Assembly (NCBI GenBank): GCA_900404475.1
Contig: OUQQ01000057.1
Span: 1 to 64,000, forward strand
Source of the DNA: Spongospora subterranea
Lineage: Eukaryota > Endomyxa > Phytomyxea > Plasmodiophorida > Plasmodiophoridae
Direction of reading: 5' to 3'
DNA: 64,000 bases
Shown: in pieces, positions 44,454 through 56,153 of the stretch
Layout of the letters: every line of letters begins with the position of its first letter
Position numbering within the stretch: position 1 is the first letter of the stretch
The notes under the pieces: model-generated
Told to the model about the DNA's origin: nothing
The model's database searches: none
Seen by the model: only the letters and a program-made list of their open reading frames with translations
Position numbers and translations under genes: made by a program

Positions 44454-47400
44454 ATGTTGCAAGACCAGTGTGTTATGACAATAGATGAGGCTGTTAATCA
44501 GTTATCACTTCTCAATGTGTCCCATCATCAAATCACACAGATCATGCTCTGGTCGTTTGAGCAGATCGCCGGCAAATCAACAGCGCCGAGGAGATGTAAA
44601 CGTCATTGGAAGCTACTGGCCACGGCGCTGGAACGGTCGCCGGTCGTGACCATCTCGAAGCAGATATCGTTCGTCAATGCTCTATGTGATGCACTTCAAT
44701 CAGCAGATGGAGCCATGTTATGGGATATCGCCACGACACTCCGCCAACTTACAACGAGATTCTCTGACGTGTTTCATCCAACTCTGGATTCGGTAGTCAA
44801 TCTCGTCGCCATCATATCAAAATCGCTGTATTCCACGGGCATAAACGACCAGTGTCCGTTGATTGAGCTCATTATTCAATATATGATGCAGTTGTTCAAG
44901 AACGTTGCTCCTCGTAAATCATTTCAGATTATTACATCAAAGCTGTTTTGTCCCTTGTGGACTATTCGACGGGTTGTACTATCTTCAACCGTTGACTTGA
45001 TCGATCAACTGCTTTCGTCAACTCTATTTCAATCCTGTAATATATCCGAGTTCAGGAACATGTACAATCACGACAATTCCTTACCAAAGAACGATGAAGC
45101 AATTCCCGTTTCCAAGAAGGTCAAATATGAGTTCTATACAGCGCAGCTGCTGTCGACCATTCGTGAAAACATCGATTTTGTTGATTCATTGCCGCACATC
45201 GCTCGATGCTTTCTTGTCGCGTCCCAATCGAACGTATCATCGGCCACCGATCCTGAGCGGCATCGTCAAGAAGACCGTGCTCGTCACGACGGTGAGTTTC
45301 ATTTTATCGACGACATCCTGTCAATAATCGTGGATTCTGCCATAAGCCACGATCAGCAACGCCGTCTTTCTCGAGACGTGTTTGTCCATATTCATAATTT
45401 TCATATATATCATCCCAATCGGGATGTCGATGGCGTTAAACGGCAGCGATTGACAACATATCTTAACAAGATACTATCTCATCAGGATCACGTCGCCAAT
45501 CCCGAATCGTTCTGCTGCGCAATCGTCGGTTTACTGCACATTGACCACATGATTATTGAAGATCACCTCAAGACAATTTGGCAACGAATTGCCGCCATAA
45601 ATCACGAGTCGTCAAGAATTCTGGCGTTCCAATTACTTTCAGCGTATGTTGATTTGCGCCAGGTCGCCGTCGTCTTGCAGGCATTTATCGATGCCGAAGT
45701 TGATACGACTCTCGTGTCGCTTACTGGCAATCTTGCCAATCTATTTCAGCTAATTCCTTCGCCGCAGTTCCAGAGTCTGATTTCGTCGTTTGTGGAATGT
45801 ATTGGGAAGTCGAAATATTCTCGTCCCATAACGGACGTTGTCACTCTATTAATTGATCACGTTCATGGGTCGCATATTCCAGACATTTACGATATTGTGG
45901 TTCATGCGCTTAATCAGTCGCCGAACGTTGACGCTCTCCATCGCCTTCACATTTACGCATCGGCGCGCCATTTACGATGGCGATATCTTCTAATGTCAAT
46001 TTTACCTGATGAAATCATTAACGATGATGTTGAATTCCTTTCCGATCTGTGTTTCGTCGATCAAGATATTACTTCGCTTGTGTCGCAATATCACTCGTCG
46101 TCACCACTTCCGTCAGAACTCTTGGCGTGCGCTCTTCATGTGATCAAAGATACACATTCCCGCTCACAGCCGTCTCTGATCGCCGAAAAACTGACATCGG
46201 TCATTGTTGAGCCGTTGCGACAACTGAATCCCGAATATTGGTTGAGGATAAGGGATGAAATATACCTGTTATTATCGTATGCTCGTGATGAATCAATGGA
46301 CTATATTGCTCATCACATAGAGAGCGAACATCTCGACCTTCTTCGATCAGATCCTCGTGTCTTGGAATCGGAACCGCTTCGAACAGCGCTAATCCCGTTT
46401 CTGGTTCGATCAGCCCATTCAACACAAGGAGGGTCGTTATCAACATTGTTGGATATCCCCTGTCAATATATTGACGATGATATTTTCTCCCCATTGTCGG
46501 CATTTTGCCAGAAAACGATTCCTCTATCAAGTCCAATCTGGTCTCATGTTGCTATCTTGTCATCATGGCCGTTGATGAAACTGGACCCAGCCCCATTATT
46601 GCAATGGTTGTTCCCTGATAAATCTCCTCAGTCGTCATCCATCTCTTTGTTATCGACGATTATCGATCATCGTGTTGACGACCTCATCATCCCGGTCACT
46701 CGTCTTGCCATGGATATTATGCCGTCATCTGAAAGCCTTGAAATCATAGCCATCATTACTAGAGCTATCGCCGAAAATCTAAATCGACAATTCATCGCTT
46801 GTCGAGAAGAATTTTTCCGCCCCATTCAAACATCGCGCAAGCAGTTGCTCTCTATATCTGCTGATATGAGGTCATCTATAAATCAGCTATCGACGGTTAT
46901 TACTCCAGATCAGATTTCATCTCCTCAGCATGTTGCCATAATCGCTCATCTACTCCACATTCAATATATGTCGTCATCGTCGTTCACCGGTTCTGATCCA
47001 ATATCAATGGATCATATCACCGCTCTAATTTCTCAGGTATTGCTGTTAACTCAATCCAAAACCGATACAGAATGGTCAGCGTCGTCCACATTATTGATGA
47101 GATCTCTGGCTTTATTATTATACAAGTTTCCGACGTCGCATCTCAACTCAATCATCACACATATGCTATCTCATCCGTCGCCAATTGTCGTTCAAGCTCT
47201 AATCGACCATTGCAACGTTACCGATTTCCAAACTGTTTTGGATACGATTTTGTCGCATTTTCGACATGATTCAGAATATTCCTCAAACGTTGTTGATTTG
47301 CTCGTGTTGATTGTGAGGCGGATCCGATCCGGGTCCAAAAAGCTTTCACAGGTATTAGAAAAGCGATGCACCATCATTCTAATGGGAATCGCCCATCGAA

Positions 47401-47969
47401 TTGTTAATACGGATGGTAGTGATCATCGTACGATGTCGGTGTTATGTGCGCTTGCAAGCGATTCCAACACAATCACAATGACTTCTCAGCAGGTTGCTCT
47501 TATCGTTCAATCGCTGATTCCTGTTGTCAACCAACCACAACTAGTCTCAGATCTATCAAAAATCTATTTCGTTTTGGTCAAATATCGCTCAACTCCATTA
47601 TCACCAACGCTCCCATTATTAATCCATCAAGTCTTATCGATCACTCGTTTAGCGATTGCACAATCGCCTCCGTCGTCGATCACTATTGACGCTATTTCTC
47701 GTGTCCTCGTTGAAATTGCTTCTGTCAAGGCAGCGGCACTCCTCATTCCAAGGCTATTGGCCGATAATCTTACCGTGTTAGGAGACGTACCAATTTTGGA
47801 AGACGACGTTCGCCAGGCCATAAATCAAGGGTTGATTGCCTTGTTCAACGTTTTATCACGAGATCAGCTGTTGTCTGTTCATGCATCGCTCAGCGATTCG
47901 GCTCGGTCCTTATTTCAAACCTGTCATAAGCAATATCTCAGAAACCATAAATACTATGGAAGATCATAA
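44454..47969 (+). CDS. URB2: URB2/NPA2-like ribosome biogenesis protein
   Basis: A single-exon, all-helical protein of about 1171 residues from the ATG at 44454 (an in-frame GTG lies two codons earlier). Most of it is HEAT-like and hard to place by eye. The C-terminal 130 residues match the URB2/NPA2 domain pattern: a helix like AISRVLVEIASVKAAALLIP, then LEDDVRQAINQGLIALFNVL, DQLLSVHASLSDSARSLFQT, and a basic end YLRNHKYYG. In yeast, Urb2 works in early 60S pre-ribosome assembly in the nucleolus. Length agrees with the family (about 1150-1500). The Ser/His/Gln-rich middle and many small Leu-rich helices leave some doubt. Confidence 0.65.
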   Translation: MLQDQCVMTIDEAVNQLSLLNVSHHQITQIMLWSFEQIAGKSTAPRRCKRHWKLLATALERSPVVTISKQISFVNALCDALQSADGAMLWDIATTLRQLTTRFSDVFHPTLDSVVNLVAIISKSLYSTGINDQCPLIELIIQYMMQLFKNVAPRKSFQIITSKLFCPLWTIRRVVLSSTVDLIDQLLSSTLFQSCNISEFRNMYNHDNSLPKNDEAIPVSKKVKYEFYTAQLLSTIRENIDFVDSLPHIARCFLVASQSNVSSATDPERHRQEDRARHDGEFHFIDDILSIIVDSAISHDQQRRLSRDVFVHIHNFHIYHPNRDVDGVKRQRLTTYLNKILSHQDHVANPESFCCAIVGLLHIDHMIIEDHLKTIWQRIAAINHESSRILAFQLLSAYVDLRQVAVVLQAFIDAEVDTTLVSLTGNLANLFQLIPSPQFQSLISSFVECIGKSKYSRPITDVVTLLIDHVHGSHIPDIYDIVVHALNQSPNVDALHRLHIYASARHLRWRYLLMSILPDEIINDDVEFLSDLCFVDQDITSLVSQYHSSSPLPSELLACALHVIKDTHSRSQPSLIAEKLTSVIVEPLRQLNPEYWLRIRDEIYLLLSYARDESMDYIAHHIESEHLDLLRSDPRVLESEPLRTALIPFLVRSAHSTQGGSLSTLLDIPCQYIDDDIFSPLSAFCQKTIPLSSPIWSHVAILSSWPLMKLDPAPLLQWLFPDKSPQSSSISLLSTIIDHRVDDLIIPVTRLAMDIMPSSESLEIIAIITRAIAENLNRQFIACREEFFRPIQTSRKQLLSISADMRSSINQLSTVITPDQISSPQHVAIIAHLLHIQYMSSSSFTGSDPISMDHITALISQVLLLTQSKTDTEWSASSTLLMRSLALLLYKFPTSHLNSIITHMLSHPSPIVVQALIDHCNVTDFQTVLDTILSHFRHDSEYSSNVVDLLVLIVRRIRSGSKKLSQVLEKRCTIILMGIAHRIVNTDGSDHRTMSVLCALASDSNTITMTSQQVALIVQSLIPVVNQPQLVSDLSKIYFVLVKYRSTPLSPTLPLLIHQVLSITRLAIAQSPPSSITIDAISRVLVEIASVKAAALLIPRLLADNLTVLGDVPILEDDVRQAINQGLIALFNVLSRDQLLSVHASLSDSARSLFQTCHKQYLRNHKYYGRS

Positions 47970-48300
47970 GACAAACGTAACAATCATAAATTATTCATCA
48001 TCACTGCCACGACGCTCTTCACCATTTGTGTTTAGCTGAAATTTTGTAAATCTAACCCTTCTATAGTTCACTGCTGTAGGGAGCAGTCTTCATACATGTT
48101 CGTTGTTTGACACATTGCGACACGAGCTACTCATGAGACAAAAGAGGGCTCCACCATATAATCCACTAGGACGTACGATTGGTCGATCGCCATCTCTAAA
48201 TACCAAAATAATTAGTTGATCGGTTCCATTCTTGTTCAGGGTGGCATTTTGAGCCCCGATCCTCCCGATTAATGGTTAGATTGGGCTTGTAGATTTTCTT

Positions 48301-51300
48301 ATGGATAATCATGGCGCTGCTTTGGCTGATATTTCCAATTCGGTCGCATATGGATTGTTGGACGATTTGGAGTCCAGGGGTATCTTGTCGGCTGCTCAGA
48401 TATTAACCTATAAAACGAAATATGCACAATTGCACGAAGTCGTCCTGGAGACGTACGAAAATGAGAAGATCCTTTTGACGAAAGCAAAGCAGATGAACGT
48501 TGATTGGACTGATAAAAAGAAGAAATTGGAGAAGAAAATGGCAGATCGACTAGATTTCACTGATCGAATACAGGAGTTGAAGAACCAATTAGAACAGAAA
48601 TCGATTGAGGTTGACTGATGGGAAAATGTTTGTGATCATGGAACTTTCTGATTCTGTGGATCGATACGCAGGTTACGAGTTTAGAGGAGCAAGGGGGATT
48701 GTGCAATTTTGAGATTGAGGAACTTCAACGAACCAAGATCGAAATAACGGATGAGTTAGAGGTCAGGAGGAAGGAAGGAGAGACGTTAACGATGCCAATC
48801 GTTGAGAGATTGAAAACCAGTATTCAGGATATCCAGGTTTTTACGAATGAGTTTTGGCGGTGATCCCCGAATTGTTACTTAATATCATCGCTGTGGGTTT
48901 AGGCTGAATTGAAGTCACATGAGGAGGCAAGCCAGAAGGAAACAGCGTTCAAAGAAGAATATGCACAAAGGTTGATCAGGTTAAAAGCCGATAGTGAGGT
49001 GGATCTTTTCTGGTACTTGATTCAGAATTCCTGTTTTGAAAGAGCTTGAACCTAGGACTTGGAGAAGGTGAAGTATCAGAACCAGATTGAACTCAATCGC
49101 GCCAAGATCAATCCAGAAAGAATCAAGGCACAAATTGAGATGTCACAGAAGGCGATTAGCGGGTTAACTGTACAAGGGCAGTTCCTGTCACAAGAGATCG
49201 AGAAACTGAATGAGGTCAGAGAAATCGAGACATCGGTGTTTTGTAATGTCTGACAGGTTGGGCGTGATTAGGAATATGAAGCTAACGGGTTGGAAAAGAA
49301 AAAAGTGAGCACATCTCAATTAGAATGGATGTTCAATTTGGAGAAGATTCGGAAAGAGGTTTGGAAGGCGGAGAAAACTGTCACCGAGGTGTCAAAACAA
49401 CTGGAGAACGAGACTGTTCGATATCAGGATAAGTTAGGGGAAAAACTGGAATTAGAAGCGACCAGTAATGAGATGAAAATACGGATCCGTAATGAACTCA
49501 ATCATGTTGGAAAACTGTAGGAAATCGGTGGATAATCGGTATCGATCATCTGACGATTTACATTCAGGAAGAAGGCGTTGGATGAGCTGAAAAGACGCTA
49601 TGAGAAGACGAGAAGGAAACGAGACGCGATCAGCAGCACGATTGACCCAATAAAGGATCAGTGGATGGCCCTTGGTCATCAGTTGTCACAAATCGAGACT
49701 CAGGTATTGAGCCGATTTTGGCCAGAACCGAGCGTTGAAGCCAAAATCTGCCCCAATTAGACCAAGGAGAATACGGCGGCGGTTGAAGAACTACAAGCTG
49801 ATATCGATATCCTGATATCACAGTTTCTGAGAGAAGAGAAAACAGACGCCATTGCCGAAGCGAAGCTCAACGAATATCGGGAGATCAATAAGAATTTAGA
49901 GGAAGGTTTACGACATTCAATGAAGAAGGAGCGGTCCGATCATTTCAAGGAACTCTCTGAGTGTTTTCTGATAGAGATTGACGATAGGGAACTGAAAGGG
50001 CTTATTCGTGATATGAGTTCTAGGAGGGATGTCATGTCGAGGGACACTGCTAAAGCGGCTGGGGATTATAAATCAATCAAAGAGGAGCTAAAAGTCAAGG
50101 ACCTAATTATGCTGGATCTCAACAAAAAAGTTCGACGACGCCTCATTTGAGCGACTACCATGAAGCCTGAATCGGTTGCCATAGGTTATGGACGTCAAAG
50201 TCAGATTACACGAATGTTCCGTGATGTACGATCTGGTCAAGAATCAAAGAAACAAGTTCGCCAATCTGACTCAAGCGTGCAGCCAAGTCAGTAACGGATT
50301 GGGTAAATTGGAGGTGAATTAAGATGGATTGAATGATCAGGAACTAGCCGAGATGAAGGAGAAGATCAAAATTCTGCAAAACGAGGTTGAGATTCTGAGA
50401 TCGGAGTCGACAGCAAAAGAGAAGAGCCTGGCGGACGAGGCTCGGGTGCTACAGACTGCACAAACGACGAGAGATGTCATGAGGTTAGAGATCGATATAT
50501 CATCTGCTCGGAAGCCGGTCGCCTGTTGACAACGGGGCAACAGACTTGATCAGTCCAAACTTCGGATGAAATATCGGGCGAAGAAGATCGAATCGCAACG
50601 ACAGTTGATGGAGATCAAGAAACTAAACCAGACGATTTCTGCAGCAGAAAAGGAAATGGGGCGACTTCGCGCAACATACGCGAAAGCGGTGGAAGGTAGA
50701 TCAATCACGAGGTTCGGCGATCATGTTTGAGACCCTGATATTGATGGACGATAGGACGGAATTCGACAGGAATACAATTGGTGGATAGGAATGATGAGCT
50801 GTGTATTTTACATGAAAAGGCACACATATTTGAATCAATGCTGACGAGCGGAGAAAAGAAGTTATTCGAGCTGGATGAGTCAATTCGGAAAGTTCACATA
50901 CAAATTGAAGAGCTGAAAAGGCGAATTACGTCAGCTAGGAGCCAAGCTCCAGGAAAAACCCAGGTTTCAATAATTGTTCAACAAACGATTAGAATTGTCA
51001 AAATTGGTTGATCCATACAATAGGTTAAAGAGCTACAGGATCAAGTTGCCAAATTAACCTGTGCACTTTCGGATCGGAGACAGACGATAGCGAATCTGAG
51101 CGAGAAGCTCGAGACGCCGTCTGAATGCGAACGACATAAGATATTGAAGGGAGAAGATCTGCAGATCAGTCAACTCAATTCAAAGATTGAGGTCCTCCAG
51201 GATATTCTAAACGATAAAAAAGAGCAGCTCCTCGAGAAGAATCTCCTTCTTGAAGAGGTCTTATCATGTCAAGAAACGAACAGCTCATGTCGATATTGAT

Positions 51301-51943
51301 TTTGAGTGTGTGTCAGGTGGGAACTCTTAGTGAGAAGTTGAGGTGCGAAGCAGCTGAAGGACATGACAAGACGTTATCGCTAGCCAGCGATCTCAATCTT
51401 CATCAAGACACAATCAGGAAGCTTCGCCGGAAAATGATGGCCACCGTATCCGAACTGTCAATGTACCAGGCCACAGCTTTACGAGTAACGGTTCGTGTTG
51501 TCTCAATAATATTATGCTAAACAATCACGAGCAGATGGAGCAGGAGAAAAAGGAGAAAGAGACTGAGCTCAGTATATCGCAGGATCTACTCAATCAAGGA
51601 CTTCCACCGTCGGAAGCCATCGAGCACGAGTGGTATAGAATGGAGCGGGATCGAATCCGGCGCCACGATGAGATATTGCATCCTGAAAGGGTCCATCCTG
51701 ATGATTTCCGATGGAAACAGCAAGAGGTTTCAGCTCACATTGTGCGCGTTTCGGTAAACATCTAACCGATAACGGATTTAGGGAAAGCTTCGCACGATGG
51801 CCGAGCCGCGACCTAATGCATATGTATCTGAGGATCTCGGAATTCCCAAACCATATGGGAATAATGCACCTTTCAAACCATCGGTGCTGGGCGCTAATCA
51901 ACGACATATACAAAAGCCAAAGATCAAGGAAATTATTATATAG
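48301..51943 (+). CDS. CCDC146: CCDC146/MBO2-like axonemal or centriolar coiled-coil protein
   Basis: More than a dozen small exons carry a long coiled coil. The first exon (48301 onward) reads [20 protein letters not shown] and [16 protein letters not shown], matching the CCDC146 N terminus. Near the end come [20 protein letters not shown] and [20 protein letters not shown]. The last exon is diagnostic: [37 protein letters not shown], then a short tail to the stop at 51941-51943. CCDC146 (MBO2 in green algae) is needed for flagellar beating and sits on centrioles and axonemal microtubules. Introns are about 40-70 nt, and several begin with GTTTTT or GTTCGTG-like donors. Internal exon boundaries were not all resolved. 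Confidence 0.88.
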
Positions 51944-52103
51944 CACTGTCGTTCGGAATATACAATTTCTGGGCTTTACAGTACGCCTGGTGATGAAACC
52001 TAGCGATAGACCAAGCGGTGCGAAAACAGCTTAAAGATGATCCGGATGAAAACGACTGGAAAACAATGTGATAATGACTCGATATCATAACCAGAGCAAT
52101 GAT

Positions 52104-52824
52104 CCAGTAGGACTGTAATGATGGTAACACCAGTAGGACTGTAATGATGGTAACACCAGTAGGACAGTAATGATTGTAACACCATTAGGACAGTAATGAT
52201 TGTAACACCTGTAGGACANNNNNNNNNNNNNNNNNNNNNNNNNNNNNNNNNNNNNNNNNNNNNNNNNNNNNNNNNNNNNNNNNNNNNNNNNNNNNNNNNN
52301 NNNNNNNNNNNNNNNNNNNNNNNNNNNNNNNNNNNNNNNNNNNNNNNNNNNNNNNNNNNNNNNNNNNNNNNNNNNNNNNNNNNNNNNNNNNNNNNNNNNN
52401 NNNNNNNNCCAGTAGGACAGTAATGATTGTAACACCAGTAGGACAGTAATGATTGTAACACCAGTAGGACAGTAATGATTGTAACACCAGTAGGACAGTA
52501 ATGATTGTAACACCAGTAGGACAGTAATGATTGTAACACCAGTAGGACAGTAATGATTGTAACACCAGTAGGACAGTAATGATTGTAACACCAGTAGGAC
52601 AGTAATGATTGTAACACCAGTAGGACAGTAATGATTGTAACACCAGTAGGACAGTAATGATTGTAACACCAGTAGGACAGTAATGATTGTAACACCAGTA
52701 GGACAGTAATGATTGTAACACCAGTAGGACAGTAATGATTGTAACACCAGTAGGACAGTAATGATTGTAACACCAGTAGGACAGTAATGATTGTAACACC
52801 TGTAGGACAGTAATAATTGTAACA
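52104..52824. repeat. 26-bp tandem satellite array
   Basis: Head-to-tail copies of a 26-bp unit containing AGTAGGACAGTAATGATTG. The right block (52409-52824) is exactly 16 units, nearly all identical; the left block (52104-52218) has a little over four units, with variants (ACTGTAATGATGG, CCATTAGG, CCTGTAGG). Because 26 is not a multiple of three, the minus strand stays open in all three frames as a 26-residue repeat; these frames are not genes. Outer units are more divergent than inner ones. Confidence 0.97.
52219..52408. other. Assembly gap of 190 N
   Basis: A run of 190 undetermined bases inside the satellite array. The repeat register on the two sides does not agree with a 190-bp spacing (the right side starts at unit position 1, whereas position 20 is expected), so the gap size is probably an estimate or hides variant units. 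Confidence 0.99.
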
Positions 52825-53248
52825 TTGTTAAATTCTAGGCATGCCGCTGATTTGATTCTGTAAAACCACTGTCGGCAACATGAACCAAAACATGTGAAAC
52901 AAAATTCGACTCTAATTGACGAAATTTGACATTCCATCTATTAGTTTCGTACAATCATCAACAGAATGCTGTTCTTGGATGGGCCCAGAATATGGGAGCG
53001 CCAAACGAAAACAGTCGGCTTGCGTCAGACAACCGCATGCCGCTTTTGTCACACTTGTCGATTTAACTGGATATGTATGCCTTTTATGATTGCGCAAATT
53101 GCGAGTCATGGTTGGTCGTGAATCAATAAAATGATGGGCGTTGTGGTTGTGCCCAATGAGTTATGTCCGATATTCATGTGAACTTTAAATTCATTAGTAA
53201 AATCAACAGCACAATATCATCAGTTCAAATTGAGTACAAGAGCAAATT
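52825..53248. other. Intergenic, upstream of alcohol dehydrogenase
   Basis: About 420 bp of unique sequence between the satellite and the ADH start. Short frames only; it presumably contains the ADH promoter. Confidence 0.6.
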
Positions 53249-54414
53249 ATGGAGACTGGCGTTCCCAAGACGATGAGAGCTGCTGTTATCAACAAGTTTG
53301 GTGAAGGGGTTGACATTCAGGAAGAATATCGAGTGCCCGAGATCGAACCGGACCAAGTATTGGTGAAGCTTGAGGTGTCAGGAGTATGCCATACAGATGT
53401 GCACGTGGCCCATGGCGATTGGGCACAGAAAGCCCAGACTCCTATCATAACTGGGCATGAGGGCGTCGGCTCGATCGTTAAATTAGGGGATATGGTCAGA
53501 ACCTTTGTGAAATTCAAGATCGGTGATCGTGTGGGAATTTCGTGGACAAACGGGTCTTGTGGTGAATGCGATATATGTCTTAGTGGAAAGTATGTCTAAG
53601 CGCCATGTGAATGATGATAATTGTGAAATGGTTTGTTTTGACCAGCGACAACCTCTGCCCGGAGATAACACCAGTTGGGTTCTCTATTGACGGATGCCAT
53701 GCTGAATACGTGGCGATCGGATTCAAGTCGATAGTCCATATCCCTCATGGGCTGGATTCATTACAGGCGGCGGCCATGTTATGTGCCGGGGTCACTTCTT
53801 TCGCTGGCGTCAAAAAGACTAACGTCCATGCCGGGCAATGGTTGGCAATCTTCGGGGCAGCTGGAGGACTGGGACATTTGGCCGTTCAGTTCGCTTCACA
53901 TATGGGTATTAAGGTCGGTTTACCGTCATCCCTTTCCCCAACCTGATTGCTGAGCTGACGTCAGGTTTGCGCCATCGATCAAGGTCGTGAGCGCGTTATG
54001 GATTTGAAAAAGTTGGGAGCGACTGCAGTTGTTGACAGCAACGCCACCAAGAACATCTTAGTGAATATTCGAGAGATTTGTGATCGGCAAGGACCTGATG
54101 GTATCTTGGTCATTTCTCCTGATCTGGGGACATATAAGGAGGCATTGCTGTCACTACGACCTAACGGGACCGTTGTAGCCCTGTCTTTGCCTCCTGGATC
54201 GTTCGATGTCGACGTATTCGACCTGGTGATGCACGGGAAGACACTTGCGGGCAGCTCTTTCGGTACCCGACTAGATTTGCTTCATACCCTCAAATTAGCC
54301 CATGAAGGAGTCGTCAAGTGCAAAGTGGAGGAAACATCGTTAGATCAACTTGCTGAAGTATTTGAATCTCTCGAGTCTTCAGAAGTAACTGGACGCGTAT
54401 TTATTCGAATGTGA
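53249..54414 (+). CDS. Zinc-dependent alcohol dehydrogenase
   Basis: Exons 53249-53589, 53646-53913 and 53965-54414 (donors GTATGT and GTCGGT; acceptors GACCAG and GTCAG) give 352 residues. This is a medium-chain dehydrogenase interconverting alcohols and aldehydes with NAD. Catalytic zinc ligands are the Cys of GVCHTDVH, the His of GHEGVGSIV and the Cys of MLCAGVTSFAG. Structural zinc comes from GSCGECDICLSG with the Cys of DNLC, the last pair being split by intron 1. The cofactor-binding loop is IFGAAGGLGHLAVQ. The sequence resembles yeast ADH1 and bacterial AdhP. A short insertion (MVRTFVKFK) is seen after GHEGVGSIVKLGD. Confidence 0.93.
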
Positions 54415-55797
54415 GAAACATCATCCAGTTAGGATGGCCCGTAACTACATATGTAGTAGTATCAAAAGGACATGGCGGGCATATAATACATTAAGGTGAA
54501 TCACATCATCCGTACTTGGCGTAATGCTTTGTTTAGCCAGGTATGATGGATCTACGGATAGTACGTTGCCTGGTCTGCAGATCTCGATCTTGAACGCACT
54601 GGGATGTTATTCGATAAATGTCAATATCAGAACTTGAAAATTTGGAAAAAAACAAAAAGGAAAGCAGCATCAACACGAGTTTGCGTCAAGAAAAATCTTA
54701 ACCCCAAATTGTCTATGAGAAATGATGATAGCTGGAATTTGGTCCCGGTAACGCCTCCGGATAGTAGCCATTTATGAGAGGCGCCTAAAAATACCATCCA
54801 TCTCCATCCTTTTGCAATCAAAAATTCATGGGATGCGATGAACATCTCTGCATCAATATGGAGTTCGACTACATGTATAGTCGCTGAAATATAACGCTCC
54901 CTTTATCGTGAAGGCGACAGCAATCCCCAGCATAGTAAGCGATGGCTTTGAAAATTCAAAGCCGAAGCTAGATTTCATGGTGATATCTCAAATTCAATCT
55001 TTGAATTCTTATTCTGTCATCATAGTTGTCTCTATAACCGTTGGAATTTGTTAACGACAACTTTTTATCCCCCACTCAGAGTCAATTTTATCATCAGCTA
55101 TTGATTTTGTTATGCTTGGCACTGGCATTCCCAATGTCGTGTTTTGATTTCTCACATGTTCAATACTTGTGGTTTACGATATACATGTTTTGTTTCTTCT
55201 GAACAGTAGTGGCGATAATGGTTGCACTGCGTTACTGTGGGCAACAATTAACAAATGCGAGTGAGAATCCGCCCGAATTCAGCCTGTGAAGACTAACCTC
55301 GTTCAGTGTGGAGCATCGGGGTTAAATGGATCATGGATCACACTCCCATGATGTCAGCGATCTTGAAACTACGGCGCTGATGAATGCTTCGCGAAAAGGC
55401 AGGTATGCCTTTGCTTTCTTATGCAGAAAATGATAACCAGAATTTACCAGGTAGGTAGCCCATTTCGTATATTTGCCCTGGAATCCATTATTGATGCGAC
55501 GCCAGGTATTAGCAACTGTAGCCTGAGTCACTTGAATTTTTTAATCATGTGGCTGACACTGAGATTAAAATGTCGTGTGTTTTGATCTGTCCACATTTTC
55601 AAGATTGTTGGATCTACAACTTTTTCGTTTTGAACAGGGCGAGATTTTTTCTTTCTAAAACGTCGTTCCGTTCTTCCGTATCGGTGTTTAAATGTCGTCA
55701 ATCATCAAAGCCGATTGCGTTGACGTGCTTTTGAAAGACGGGGAGGACATCGCCGCTAGCGAATGTCAAGGTCGCACAGCGTTACTGTAGGCAATGA
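54415..55797. other. Intergenic region with degenerate ankyrin-like repeats
   Basis: No intact gene. At 55214-55326 and 55771-55885 lie two diverged direct repeats; both contain a frame like an ankyrin motif (GCTALLWATINK in the first, GRTALL followed by a stop in the second). The rest, 54420-55200, shows only short frames. Confidence 0.45.
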
Positions 55798-56118
55798 CTA
55801 CAGAATGCGAGTAAGAACTCTCTCCCTGAAATCCATTTTGTGGAGCCTGACCAGCGTGTTCAGTGTGGACGTTCTGAATAAATCCCTCAATTCACCACGA
55901 GAAGCTTTTAGCTCGTACACATGCTTGATGTAATCACCACTTCCCCCCATATTTCCAATAGACTTGGCGACCATGCACAAGCCGTTGTTCATGCTGGAGA
56001 ATGCATTTTCGATGCTTCCGCCGAGCCCATCGCCATCGGCGGCATTGATTTTTGCCCCATTTTCCAGCAAATTGGAAATTTCGGGGTAAGTGGTGATGAC
56101 ATCAAGCATGTTTTGCAC
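55798..56118 (-). pseudogene. Ankyrin-like gene fragment
   Basis: A minus-strand frame with an ankyrin-type turn (LLENGAKINAADGDG) and downstream SRGELRDLFRTSTL. It has no convincing start, and its first half is duplicated in reverse on the plus strand at 55888-55960. It is best read as debris of an ankyrin-repeat gene. Confidence 0.35.
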
Positions 56119-56153
56119 GAGCTAAATGCTTCTCGTGGTGAATTGAGGGAATT
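55888..56153. repeat. Short inverted repeat within ankyrin-like debris
   Basis: About 75-80 bp at 55888-55960 reappear as the reverse complement at 56072-56153, sharing CTCAATTCACCACGAGAAG and CATGCTTGATGT with a few differences and one small indel. About 110 bp separate the arms. Confidence 0.8.

Noticed and set aside
52000..52937. Three long minus-strand open frames of 246-257 codons
   Set aside because: They are the three translations of the 26-bp satellite and run through the N gap; they carry no independent coding signal.
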